A stretch of DNA of 64,000 nucleotides from Rhodospirillales bacterium (GTDB lineage Bacteria; Pseudomonadota; Alphaproteobacteria; Rhodospirillales; Magnetovibrionaceae): NCBI GenBank assembly GCA_024653965.1, contig JANLGW010000043.1:1-64000 (forward strand), written 5' to 3'. Each line of letters starts with the position of its first letter. The first letter of the stretch is position 1. The position numbers and the translations under genes are program-made. Positions 56,419 to 64,000 of this stretch are shown here, piece by piece. Below the pieces are notes generated by a model. That model saw only the letters and a program-made list of their open reading frames with translations, had not been told where the DNA came from and did no database searches.

Positions 56419-58395
56419 CTAGGCTTGGCTCTCTGGCGCGCCCAGATGGCGATCCATAATCTCTTTCAACAAACTCAGCTTGATCGGTTTGGTCAAGTAA
56501 TCATCGAACCCTGCCGCCATCGCTTTACTGACCTCGTCAGGCATGGCATCGGCGCTGACGGCAACAATTGGGGTGTGGGCAAAATCGGCAAGCGCCCGCA
56601 ATTGCTGCATGGCTTCCACCCCGCTGATGCCCGGCAGATTGATATCCATGAGGATCAAGGCGGGGTGATGTTTACGGGCAAGCTCCACCCCCTCTTCGCC
56701 CGCGCTGGCGACGATCAACTCCGGTCCGCCGGGGATGATCAAAAAATATTGCTGCATCAACGCGGCGTTGGCGGAGCTGTCTTCGACGTACATGACACAA
56801 GGTTTGCCCATTGGTTTAACCATAGGTTCAACCGGGGGCGGGGCGATATCCGCCACAGGAGAAACGACCTTCTGAATCGTATTCTGTGGCGCAGGTGAAA
56901 TTGGCTCACGTTGCGTTATGGTTTGATCGCTGGAAATGGGCATATCGATCCAAAAAGTACTGCCGGTGCCGACCACACTTTCAAAATCAATCGCACAGCC
57001 CATGACATCGAGTAGTTTTTTCGTAATGGTCAAGCCGATGCCCGTGCCTTCGATGGTGGAAGCCTCTGCCCCCAGACGGATGAAGGGCTGAAACAAGTCG
57101 GCATGTTTTTCTTCTGCGATGCCAACCCCGGTATCGGTGATCACGAGGCGCACCCGCTCCGGCGCCATGCGCGTGCAGGTAAACTCCACACGACCGCCGG
57201 GACGATTGTACTTGATCGCGTTGCTCATCAGGTTGGCGATGGCCTGACGCAACAGCAAGGGGTCAACATGGACCAGCCCGCTCCAGCACGGCCCGCTGCT
57301 GCGCTGGACGCTAACGTTGTATCTGTCTGCCAATAGTTTTACCGTCTCTTGAACGGCGGCAATAATTAAATCCAGACTGACGTCTTCGAAGTTGATTTCC
57401 AGATTTCCGGTTTCAATCTTTGAAAAATCCAAGACCTGGTCGATGAGTTCCAAAAGCTGATTACTGGATGACAAAATATGCCGCACCGCATCCCGATAGC
57501 GGGGGCTGTCCGCGTATTTTTTAGCGTCCAGTTCCAACAATTGAGCAAAGCCCATGATGGAGTTCAATGGGGTACGCAATTCGTGACTCATGGAAGACAT
57601 GAATTTGGATTTTGCGGCGTTGGCAGTTTCCGCTTCTTCTTTGGCGTGACGCAAATCTCGAGTTTGCTCGCTGACGCGCTGCTCCAAACTGTTGCGCAGT
57701 TTTTCCAATTCCACCGCGTTGTCGCGGAAGGTTTTGACCGCATGGGCCACACGCCCAATCTCATCGTCGCGCTCCAGATACCCAATGACGATATCGTGCC
57801 GCCCTTCCGCCAGTTGAGACATCAGTTCGTTTAAGGCGTCGAGCGGTTGGGTAAGGTGGCGCACGGCGAAAAAAACAGATGTCATCACCACTAAGATCAG
57901 CAGCACGATAATGGCCGCAGTGGCGAAAATGCCCTGAAGCAGAACCGCATCGGCCTGGGATGAGTTCAGCGCGATTTCGAAATATCCGATCAGACGCGTC
58001 TGTCCGTTTTCAGTCCACTCGATGCTATGACGTGCAAACGCCCCGCCCTCGCCGAAACTGCCGATGCTGGCGATGATGTCACCATTGAGCTGGGTCAGCC
58101 GCGCGCCCAATACATCCGGAATTTTTATCAGGCTGTCCAACTTGGCGGCGATGGCGTCGTGATCGGAAAACCACAATGGCCCCGCTAACACGGTGGCGTT
58201 GTGGTCGGCCAGCAAATTGGCGTGTGTGTTCAAGGAAGCGGTACGGTAAGCATAATCGTTACGAATATGCAGCACCGATTCAAGAATGTACCCCGCCATG
58301 ACGATGGCGAACGTCAGCAGCAACAGACGCGTGGTGATGCTCAGCCGCTTGCGCCGCTTGTTCGATGTCTGTTGAGGGGCGTTTTGAAGGTTCAC
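56419..58395 (-). CDS. Hybrid sensor histidine kinase/response regulator
   Basis: The 658-residue protein starts at a GTG. It has two membrane helices (about 20-40 and 152-176) around a periplasmic sensor, then HAMP and coiled coil (about 176-262). HisKA has H271 (SMSHELRTPLNSIMGFAQ), and a HATPase (about 375-490) is followed by a receiver domain from about 530 with Asp in LILMDINLPG. The linker of about 40 residues is Pro-rich. The output partner is unknown. It is convergent with bpt, only 8 bp apart. Confidence 0.93.
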   Translation of the reverse strand: MNLQNAPQQTSNKRRKRLSITTRLLLLTFAIVMAGYILESVLHIRNDYAYRTASLNTHANLLADHNATVLAGPLWFSDHDAIAAKLDSLIKIPDVLGARLTQLNGDIIASIGSFGEGGAFARHSIEWTENGQTRLIGYFEIALNSSQADAVLLQGIFATAAIIVLLILVVMTSVFFAVRHLTQPLDALNELMSQLAEGRHDIVIGYLERDDEIGRVAHAVKTFRDNAVELEKLRNSLEQRVSEQTRDLRHAKEEAETANAAKSKFMSSMSHELRTPLNSIMGFAQLLELDAKKYADSPRYRDAVRHILSSSNQLLELIDQVLDFSKIETGNLEINFEDVSLDLIIAAVQETVKLLADRYNVSVQRSSGPCWSGLVHVDPLLLRQAIANLMSNAIKYNRPGGRVEFTCTRMAPERVRLVITDTGVGIAEEKHADLFQPFIRLGAEASTIEGTGIGLTITKKLLDVMGCAIDFESVVGTGSTFWIDMPISSDQTITQREPISPAPQNTIQKVVSPVADIAPPPVEPMVKPMGKPCVMYVEDSSANAALMQQYFLIIPGGPELIVASAGEEGVELARKHHPALILMDINLPGISGVEAMQQLRALADFAHTPIVAVSADAMPDEVSKAMAAGFDDYLTKPIKLSLLKEIMDRHLGAPESQA

Positions 58396-58485
58396 AGCAG
58401 AGCCAAAGTCCCAACCCGTTCCGTTCCCGCCTAAACGAGTGAAATAATGAGAACTATTGCCGGCTCTGGCAAGGCCTATCCGAAG

Positions 58486-59007
58486 TTATGGGCGAATGAA
58501 ATGGGTGGTGATGACCTGGGATTTGCGCGGCCCGGTTACCCGCCACACGCTCAACCACGCCTGATCGGTAAGCACACGAAACAATCCTTGGTAAATATCC
58601 TCGCCGCAAGAGTGTTCGACGCGCACCATGCCTTTCGACAAATCCAGAACATGAAAGAACCGCCCGTCGGCAAAACGCACTTCCGCCACTCCCCCGTCGG
58701 CAAGGAAGCCGTAGATATATTCGCGTTCCGTTTGCAGGGTGATCGCGCCTAGGTCCAATTCGCCTTCCTCGCGGTAACGCAGCCCAGGCTGACCGTTCAT
58801 CAACTCGTCGACAAAACGCGCAGCGCCCTTCGCGGTTGCCGTTTCCTCACGCAGGGCGTCGAACACCTTGCGTTCAAAAAGCCACGCGCCATGCAAGTAT
58901 TCCAAAAGATTGTGAACATGAACAGGGGCAGTCGCTGAGGACCGCCCCTGTTCAACCCCCCGCTCAATTCGATCCCGATCTTCGGGGAAATTGACGGCGT
59001 CACTCAA
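58486..59007 (-). CDS. DUF6314 family protein coupled to bioY
   Basis: The protein of about 173 residues shows the family pattern LLEYLHGAWLFERKV, YREEGELDL, REYIYGF, ADGRFFHVLDL and a C-terminal VTGPRKSQVITTHF. It looks like a small beta-barrel or lipocalin-like fold. The probable start is a TTG at 59007 that overlaps the bioY stop (TTGA), which implies translational coupling; no other start is well placed. Its role is unknown; the coupling suggests a link to biotin uptake. Confidence 0.68.
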   Translation of the reverse strand: MSDAVNFPEDRDRIERGVEQGRSSATAPVHVHNLLEYLHGAWLFERKVFDALREETATAKGAARFVDELMNGQPGLRYREEGELDLGAITLQTEREYIYGFLADGGVAEVRFADGRFFHVLDLSKGMVRVEHSCGEDIYQGLFRVLTDQAWLSVWRVTGPRKSQVITTHFIRP

Positions 59008-59612
59008 ATGGTATCGCCCGACTTGCCCAGTATTTTCCAGGCCAATGGCATGGCCATTGCGGCCAGCGCCAGCTTCGTTACATCGCCCAAAATGAACGGC
59101 GTAAAACCCCATTCCAAGATGGGTTTGTCCCAACCGAACAGCACGCCCAGATAGATAAGGCCCGGCACATAAATGATCAGATTGCCGATCAACAGCGCCA
59201 ATGCTGTACCCAGCATGGTGCGGTCCCAGCCTTTTTCGGCCAGCCAGCCGATGATCGCGGCGGCCAGCAGATAACCGAGCAAATAACCGCCCGTGCCGCC
59301 CATCATATAAGCCAAGCCGATGCCTTTTTCCGGCGTGCCGGCAAATACCGGCAGCCCAATTGCGCCCTCGGCCAGATACAGCGCCAACGTAGCGCCGCCC
59401 AAACGCCAGCCATATGCCATGCCCAACATCAGCACCACAAAGGTCTGCATGGTCATCGGCACGGGGTAAAACGGCACCTGAACTTTAGCCGACAAAGTCA
59501 GCAGCAATGTGCCGACAACCGCCAAAACGACATTGCGGATCGCGCGGTTGACGCCTGTGTTGGTGGACCAAACGATGTCCAATAACGTCGATCGAGAGCT
59601 GGGGTAGTTCAT
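59004..59612 (-). CDS. bioY: Biotin transporter BioY
   Basis: The 202-residue protein is the S-component of an ECF biotin transporter, with about six membrane helices. The BioY signature segments VQVPFYPVPMTMQTFVVLM and AEGAIGLPVFAG are present. An excellent GGAGAC precedes the ATG. bioM and bioN are not in the window; BioY can work alone in some bacteria. No BioR-type operator was seen upstream. Confidence 0.92.
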   Translation of the reverse strand: MNYPSSRSTLLDIVWSTNTGVNRAIRNVVLAVVGTLLLTLSAKVQVPFYPVPMTMQTFVVLMLGMAYGWRLGGATLALYLAEGAIGLPVFAGTPEKGIGLAYMMGGTGGYLLGYLLAAAIIGWLAEKGWDRTMLGTALALLIGNLIIYVPGLIYLGVLFGWDKPILEWGFTPFILGDVTKLALAAMAMPLAWKILGKSGDTI

Positions 59613-59727
59613 GTGTGTCTCCTACTCCCCCGCCTGGGCTCTAAATCTAAATACGGCACATTACGCGGGATGATTCTTGAGCTGGGAGATTATGTCCCAA
59701 CTTTGCGCGTGACTCAAGTAGACGACT

Positions 59728-61971
59728 TCAAGAGAACCGATTGGAGGTCGGGAAGCCCCGCGGCGCCATTGCTCCAGCCTGGGCGCGTTTGCCCAGCCAA
59801 TGTTTTAAGTCCGTTTCCGTGCGCCAACCGCTACCAAACGGGAAAATCAAGCCCTCGGCCAGCGTAATGGCTTTGACGTCGCGCAGTAGCGCGCCGCCGC
59901 CCTTCTTGTATTTCTGCAAGATAACGCCTTTACCGCGAGTCATTTCCGGCATTTCATCGAGCGGGAAAATAATGATCTTACGATTCGAGCCTACCGCCGC
60001 GACATGGTCCGCGCCTTCCGGCACGACGCTGCATGCTGCGGCTTCTTCCGCGCCACTGACATTGAGCACCTGCTTGCCGTTTTTGGTCTGCGCCAAGACT
60101 TCGTCTTCGGGCACGATAAACCCGCGCCCGGCATCGGACGCCACCAGCAATTTACGCCCCGGCACATGCACCATCAACGTGGTGACGTCGGCATCGTTGG
60201 GCAGATCGACCATTAGGCGCAGCGGTTCGCCATGACCGCGCCCACCCGGCAGCTTATCGCAGGCCAGCGTATAAAAACGCCCATTGGTGGCGAACGCCAA
60301 AATCTTATCAGTGGTCTGTGCGGCGATGGCGAAGCGTTCTTTATCGCCTTCTTTGTACTTTAAGTCTTTAAGTTGCTCGGCGTTCAGATGGCCTTTGATG
60401 GTGCGGATCCAGCCCTCTTGCGAACACACAACCGTCACCGGTTCGCGTTCGATCATCGCTTCCAAAGGCACGATCACGGCGGTGGGGGCGTCGCCGATGA
60501 TGGTGCGGCGTTTACCCAATTCGGTTTTCTGGCCAAAATTCGTTTTGATTTCGGTCACTTCATCGGAAATGGATTTCCACCGCTCGCCTTCGTCCTTCAA
60601 CAGCGTTTTCAACGCCTTTTGCTCTTTTTTAAGCGCGTCGTTTTCGGTCTTGATTTCCATTTCTTCGAGCTTGCGCAATTGACGCAGGCGCATATTCAAA
60701 ATGGCTTCGACCTGAACGTCGGTAAGCTTGAACGCCTTGACTAGCGCCGCTTTGGCGTCGTCTTCCTCGCGGATGATGCGGATCACCTCGTCGAGATTGA
60801 GGAACGCGATCAACATGCCGCCAAGAATTTCCAAGCGGCGTTCGATCTGGCCCAAGCGGAAATTGGAACGCCGCACCAACACATCCATACGGTGTTCCAA
60901 AAACGCCCACAGCACCTCGCGCAAGCTCATCACACCCGGCGTGTTTTCCGCGTTCAGCACGTTCATATTGAGCGAAAAGCGGCTTTCCAAATCGGTCATG
61001 CGGAACAATTGTTCCATCAGCATTTCCGCTTCGACCTTGCCGGTACGCGGTTCCAGCACGATGCGAATGTCTTCGGCGCTTTCGTCGCGCACATCGGTGA
61101 GGATCGGCAGGTTTTTGTTGTTGATCAGCTCCGCAATGCGCTCGATCAGCTTGGACTTTTGCACCTGATAGGGAATTTCACTGACCACGACCTGATAGGT
61201 GCCGCGGCCCAAATCTTCGACTTCCCACTTGGCACGCACCCGGAAACTGCCACGCCCGGTTTTGTACGCTTCCAAAATGGCGGCGCGGCTTTCGACCAGG
61301 GTGCCGCCGGTGGGAAAGTCGGGACCGGGCATAAAATCCACCAGCTTATCGATGGTGGCGTTGGGGAACTTGATCAGGTGCTTGAGCGCGTCGCAGATTT
61401 CGCCCACGTTGTGCGGCGGAATGGAAGTCGCCATGCCCACCGCGATGCCTGCCGAACCGTTGGCCAGCAAGTTGGGAAAGTTCGACGGCAAGACCACCGG
61501 TTCGCTTTCTTCGCCGTCATAGGTGGGGCGAAAATCAACCGTGTCTTCATCGATGCCATCCAGCAGCGCCATCGCCACGGATGTCATGCGCGCTTCGGTA
61601 TAACGCATGGCGGCGGCGTTATCGCCGTCGATGTTGCCAAAATTGCCCTGCCCGTCGACCAGCGGATAACGCACCGCAAAATCTTGGCTCAAGCGCACCA
61701 TGGCGTCGTAAATCGACATATCGCCATGCGGGTGATATTTACCCATAACGTCGCCGACCACACGCGCGCATTTTTTAAAGCCGGACTTCGGGTCCAGCTT
61801 CAATTGCGCCATCGCATAAAGCAGACGACGGTGTACCGGCTTCAGGCCATCGCGCACATCGGGCAAAGAACGCGACATGATGGTCGACAGCGCATAACTC
61901 AGATAACGCTCGCCCAGCGCATCGGCCAAGCGCGTTTCCCGGATTTCACCAATTTTGACGGGTTCGGCCAT
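59728..61971 (-). CDS. parC: DNA topoisomerase IV subunit A
   Basis: The 747-residue protein has the catalytic tyrosine Y124 ([11 protein letters not shown]), the IPPHN motif and a C-terminal beta-pinwheel with weakly conserved blades. ParC with ParE decatenates daughter chromosomes. It is assigned as ParC, not GyrA, by its short length and the lack of a GyrA box. In the quinolone pocket, HPHGD is followed by Met85 rather than the Ser of E. coli. Confidence 0.94.
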   Translation of the reverse strand: MAEPVKIGEIRETRLADALGERYLSYALSTIMSRSLPDVRDGLKPVHRRLLYAMAQLKLDPKSGFKKCARVVGDVMGKYHPHGDMSIYDAMVRLSQDFAVRYPLVDGQGNFGNIDGDNAAAMRYTEARMTSVAMALLDGIDEDTVDFRPTYDGEESEPVVLPSNFPNLLANGSAGIAVGMATSIPPHNVGEICDALKHLIKFPNATIDKLVDFMPGPDFPTGGTLVESRAAILEAYKTGRGSFRVRAKWEVEDLGRGTYQVVVSEIPYQVQKSKLIERIAELINNKNLPILTDVRDESAEDIRIVLEPRTGKVEAEMLMEQLFRMTDLESRFSLNMNVLNAENTPGVMSLREVLWAFLEHRMDVLVRRSNFRLGQIERRLEILGGMLIAFLNLDEVIRIIREEDDAKAALVKAFKLTDVQVEAILNMRLRQLRKLEEMEIKTENDALKKEQKALKTLLKDEGERWKSISDEVTEIKTNFGQKTELGKRRTIIGDAPTAVIVPLEAMIEREPVTVVCSQEGWIRTIKGHLNAEQLKDLKYKEGDKERFAIAAQTTDKILAFATNGRFYTLACDKLPGGRGHGEPLRLMVDLPNDADVTTLMVHVPGRKLLVASDAGRGFIVPEDEVLAQTKNGKQVLNVSGAEEAAACSVVPEGADHVAAVGSNRKIIIFPLDEMPEMTRGKGVILQKYKKGGGALLRDVKAITLAEGLIFPFGSGWRTETDLKHWLGKRAQAGAMAPRGFPTSNRFS

Positions 61972-62084
61972 GGTCCAGTAAAATTCCTCAAAGAATCGAT
62001 TCTGTTGTGGCGATTATACCCGAGAATGCCCTGCATCAATGGTGTAAGCTTTGTCGGCCTTTCAACCAGCGAGAACCGCAAAAA

Positions 62085-63068
62085 ATGACCCATGAAGCAG
62101 TGGAAACGGCCTGGATCCTCGAACCCGACGGAAAGGCCGTGCATTTGCGCACCGATCAGGTCGGCGCCAGCATGACCGACCCCCGGCCAACGTGGTTGTT
62201 GCTCAATCGCACCGCGCCGGGGCTGGAAGACTGGCTGATGGATAACGCCATCGTGCGCCCGGAACTCATCAAACCGCTCTTGATGGAAGACACCCGCCCG
62301 CGTTGCGATCAATTCAAGGAAGGCGTGCTGCTCAACCTGCGCGGGGTCAACCTAAACCCCGGCGCCGCCCCCGAAGATATGCTGTCGCTGCGCATGTGGA
62401 TCACGGACCGCGTCATCGTCTCGCTGCACCGCCAACCCATCATGGCGATCAACGACATTATCGATTCATTAAACAACGGCGAAGGCCCCGAAGGAATCGG
62501 CCATTTTTTGACCATGGTGGCGGAAAACATAACCGAGCGCTTAGACCCCGTAGTGCAGGATTTGGAAGACCAACTGGACCAGTTGGAAGACCTGCTCGAT
62601 GCCGCCGACGCACGCACCAACCACCGGGCGTTGCTCGATCAGTTGGCCGATATCCGCCCGGCGGTGACGACATTACGCCGCTTTATCGCGCCCCAACAGA
62701 TCGCGTTATTGAAATTGTCTACCTTGCAGGTCACATGGCTCGATGAATTGGACCGCATCAGCCTACACCACACTGTTGACCAAGTGACGCGCATCGTCGA
62801 AGATCTGGATGCTCTGCGCGAACGCGCCACCATCACCAAGGACGCCATTCAACAGAATATGTCCAACGCCATGACCCAATCGATGAGCAGGCTGGCGGCG
62901 ATGACGGTGGTATTTTTACCGTTGGGATTTTTCACCGGCTTGTTCGGTATCAACGTCGGCGGAATACCGGGGGTCGGACACCCCTGGGCTTTTACCATCG
63001 TATTTGCCAGCTTGGTCGCCCTAGGCTTGGCCCTGTGGGCCGTCTTGCACGCCAAACGGCTGCTTTAG
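62085..63068 (+). CDS. zntB: CorA/ZntB-family divalent cation transporter
   Basis: The 327-residue protein has a large N-terminal cytoplasmic domain (1-~265) and two C-terminal membrane helices. The loop after the first helix reads GLFGINVGGIPG. The GIN triplet replaces the CorA GMN and is close to the GVN of ZntB, so zinc transport is the better guess. I chose ATG 62085; the longer frame adds 26 unrelated residues. It is divergent from parC. Confidence 0.87.
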   Translation: MTHEAVETAWILEPDGKAVHLRTDQVGASMTDPRPTWLLLNRTAPGLEDWLMDNAIVRPELIKPLLMEDTRPRCDQFKEGVLLNLRGVNLNPGAAPEDMLSLRMWITDRVIVSLHRQPIMAINDIIDSLNNGEGPEGIGHFLTMVAENITERLDPVVQDLEDQLDQLEDLLDAADARTNHRALLDQLADIRPAVTTLRRFIAPQQIALLKLSTLQVTWLDELDRISLHHTVDQVTRIVEDLDALRERATITKDAIQQNMSNAMTQSMSRLAAMTVVFLPLGFFTGLFGINVGGIPGVGHPWAFTIVFASLVALGLALWAVLHAKRLL

Positions 63069-63069
63069 T

Positions 63070-64000
63070 TTAAGAATACGCCTCTTCGCTCTGTTCGGGC
63101 AGGACAAGGCTTAATACATTTTGGATTTGCAACAATAGCTCATCGCCATTGACCGGTTTATGCAGCAGTGAATAACCATGGGCGGAAATCTTCTGCAAGC
63201 GTTCCGGCGATGTATCGCCGGTCAGTAAAATGGCCGGTATATCCTTCTCATAATATGCACAAAGATTGGAAATCGCCTCCACTCCCGTTTTGCCGTTCGC
63301 CAAACGATAGTCGGCAATGATGATGTCTGGCGCGTCCTCGGGAAAGCCTTGCATGGTTTTGGCATCCAAATCATCGACATGCGCCGCCGAGGTCACTTGA
63401 TTGTTACCGGCCAATACTAAAAACAGACCCTTGCGGATCATTTCTTCATCATCAATAACGACAATGGATAGGTTCTCGACTTTGCAAGATTTTCCCAAAG
63501 CCGCCCGGTCGTACCCCTTCGCCATCGGATTTTGATCCAACGGAACCGTTATGCAAAACATCGAACCCCGCCCATGCTGGGAAACGACCCCCAATTCATG
63601 GTTCAAAAGCGCCGCGATTTTTTGCACGATGGACAAGCCAAGGCCCAGGCCGATCGCAGAATTTCCAGGATTTACGCCAAGCTGATAGAATTCCTCGAAG
63701 ATCTTAGATTGCTGATCGTCGGGAATGCCTTTGCCCGTATCCCATACTTGCAATTGCACTTCGGCGCCTTCCTTGCGGCGACAGCCGATGAGAATGCGCC
63801 CCGTTTCGGTATTCTTGATCGCGTTCGCAATCAAGTTGCGCATAATATTTTCCAACAAAATCGGGTCCGTAAGCACGCCCTGAGAACAAGGAACAAAACT
63901 CAAACCGAGCCGTTTTTCGTTAGCAATCGGAACAAACTCATCCGCAAGACGCTCGAACATCGCACTAAGCGGAAACGCTTGTTTGTCGATATGGATCACG
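63070..64000 (-). CDS. Hybrid sensor kinase, C-terminal part (cut by window end)
   Basis: The visible ~309 residues hold a HATPase domain (about 30-155, with NLIANAIKNTETGRILIGCRR, DTGKGIP and GLGLGLSIV) followed by a receiver domain (about 170-300) with Asp in IIIADYRLANG and Lys in LLHKPVN. The reading frame stays open to the window edge, so the HisKA and sensor parts lie beyond position 64,000. The stop is 1 bp from the convergent zntB stop. Confidence 0.88.
   Translation of the reverse strand, partial: VIHIDKQAFPLSAMFERLADEFVPIANEKRLGLSFVPCSQGVLTDPILLENIMRNLIANAIKNTETGRILIGCRRKEGAEVQLQVWDTGKGIPDDQQSKIFEEFYQLGVNPGNSAIGLGLGLSIVQKIAALLNHELGVVSQHGRGSMFCITVPLDQNPMAKGYDRAALGKSCKVENLSIVVIDDEEMIRKGLFLVLAGNNQVTSAAHVDDLDAKTMQGFPEDAPDIIIADYRLANGKTGVEAISNLCAYYEKDIPAILLTGDTSPERLQKISAHGYSLLHKPVNGDELLLQIQNVLSLVLPEQSEEAYS

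Noticed and set aside
59613-59727. BioR operator upstream of bioY
   Set aside because: TAAATCTAAATA resembles part of a BioR site, but the required palindrome TTATMKATAA is not present.

Overview
This window reads as a chromosomal segment of an alphaproteobacterium, most likely of the Rhodospirillales. The main reasons are the gene order dusB-ntrB-ntrC-ntrY-ntrX-trkA-dat-HAD-hfq-hflX, the fused ispDF gene, the leftward uqcc-DUF177-rpmF-plsX-fabH-ihfA-merR run, a proton-pumping pyrophosphatase of the K+-independent kind, a RibBX-type riboflavin gene and a direct-repeat LexA box of the alphaproteobacterial form. Coding is dense and GC-rich. Two stretches (about 1-2,150 and 9,360-10,390) look more accessory: they are AT-richer and hold unrecognised small proteins. 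No insertion sequence, prophage, integrase, CRISPR array or rRNA gene is visible.

Layout. 1-3,350: an unrecognised HTH protein, two small membrane proteins, and an AlkC-type DNA alkylation repair gene with a LexA box upstream. 3,350-9,345: a secreted Sel1-repeat protein coupled to a Flp-type prepilin with a long acidic tail, mazG, a lipoprotein, a beta-hydroxyacid dehydrogenase and an inositol-monophosphatase-like gene. 9,345-10,395: an array of CGATTCG/CGAATCG heptamers and an unrecognised exported protein. 10,395-22,606: the Ntr block, a leftward series from dusB through two nitrogen-type two-component systems (NtrBC and NtrYX) to trkA, D-amino acid aminotransferase, hfq and hflX. 22,730-27,442: a CcsA-like membrane protein, ispDF, a response regulator, cutA and small conserved proteins. 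27,460-27,990: a compact RNA locus with two tandem homologous small-RNA candidates and tRNA-Pro(GGG). 27,995-35,951: fatty-acid/phospholipid and ribosomal L32 genes, bamE and hppA. 36,044-43,153: thiL, nusB, ribH, ribBX, ribE, ribD, nrdR, glyA, rpiB (riboflavin, thiamine cofactor and one-carbon metabolism). 43,358-53,441: a SulP transporter, hemB, a MASE3 sensor kinase, an unusual CheW, a BON lipoprotein, ilvA, a methyltransferase and a flavin reductase. 53,791-64,000: motAB, the Bpt aminoacyl-transferase, a hybrid kinase, bioY with a coupled DUF6314 gene, parC, a ZntB-type transporter, and the C-terminal part of another hybrid kinase cut by the window end.

Most genes are conserved housekeeping. 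The most unusual signals are: (i) two tandem copies of a roughly 150-bp unit at 27,479-27,758, each with a perfect CRP-type palindrome, a hairpin, an identical 29-nt pyrimidine-rich stretch and an intrinsic terminator whose stem sequence has diverged while pairing is kept; (ii) the LexA-type operator in front of alkC; (iii) the Sel1/acidic-tailed pilin pair; (iv) the alternating heptamer array; (v) a CheW with a helical insertion of about 64 residues. Start codons were chosen by Shine-Dalgarno match and family length and often differ from the longest possible frame. Family assignments rest on reading motifs, not on database searches.
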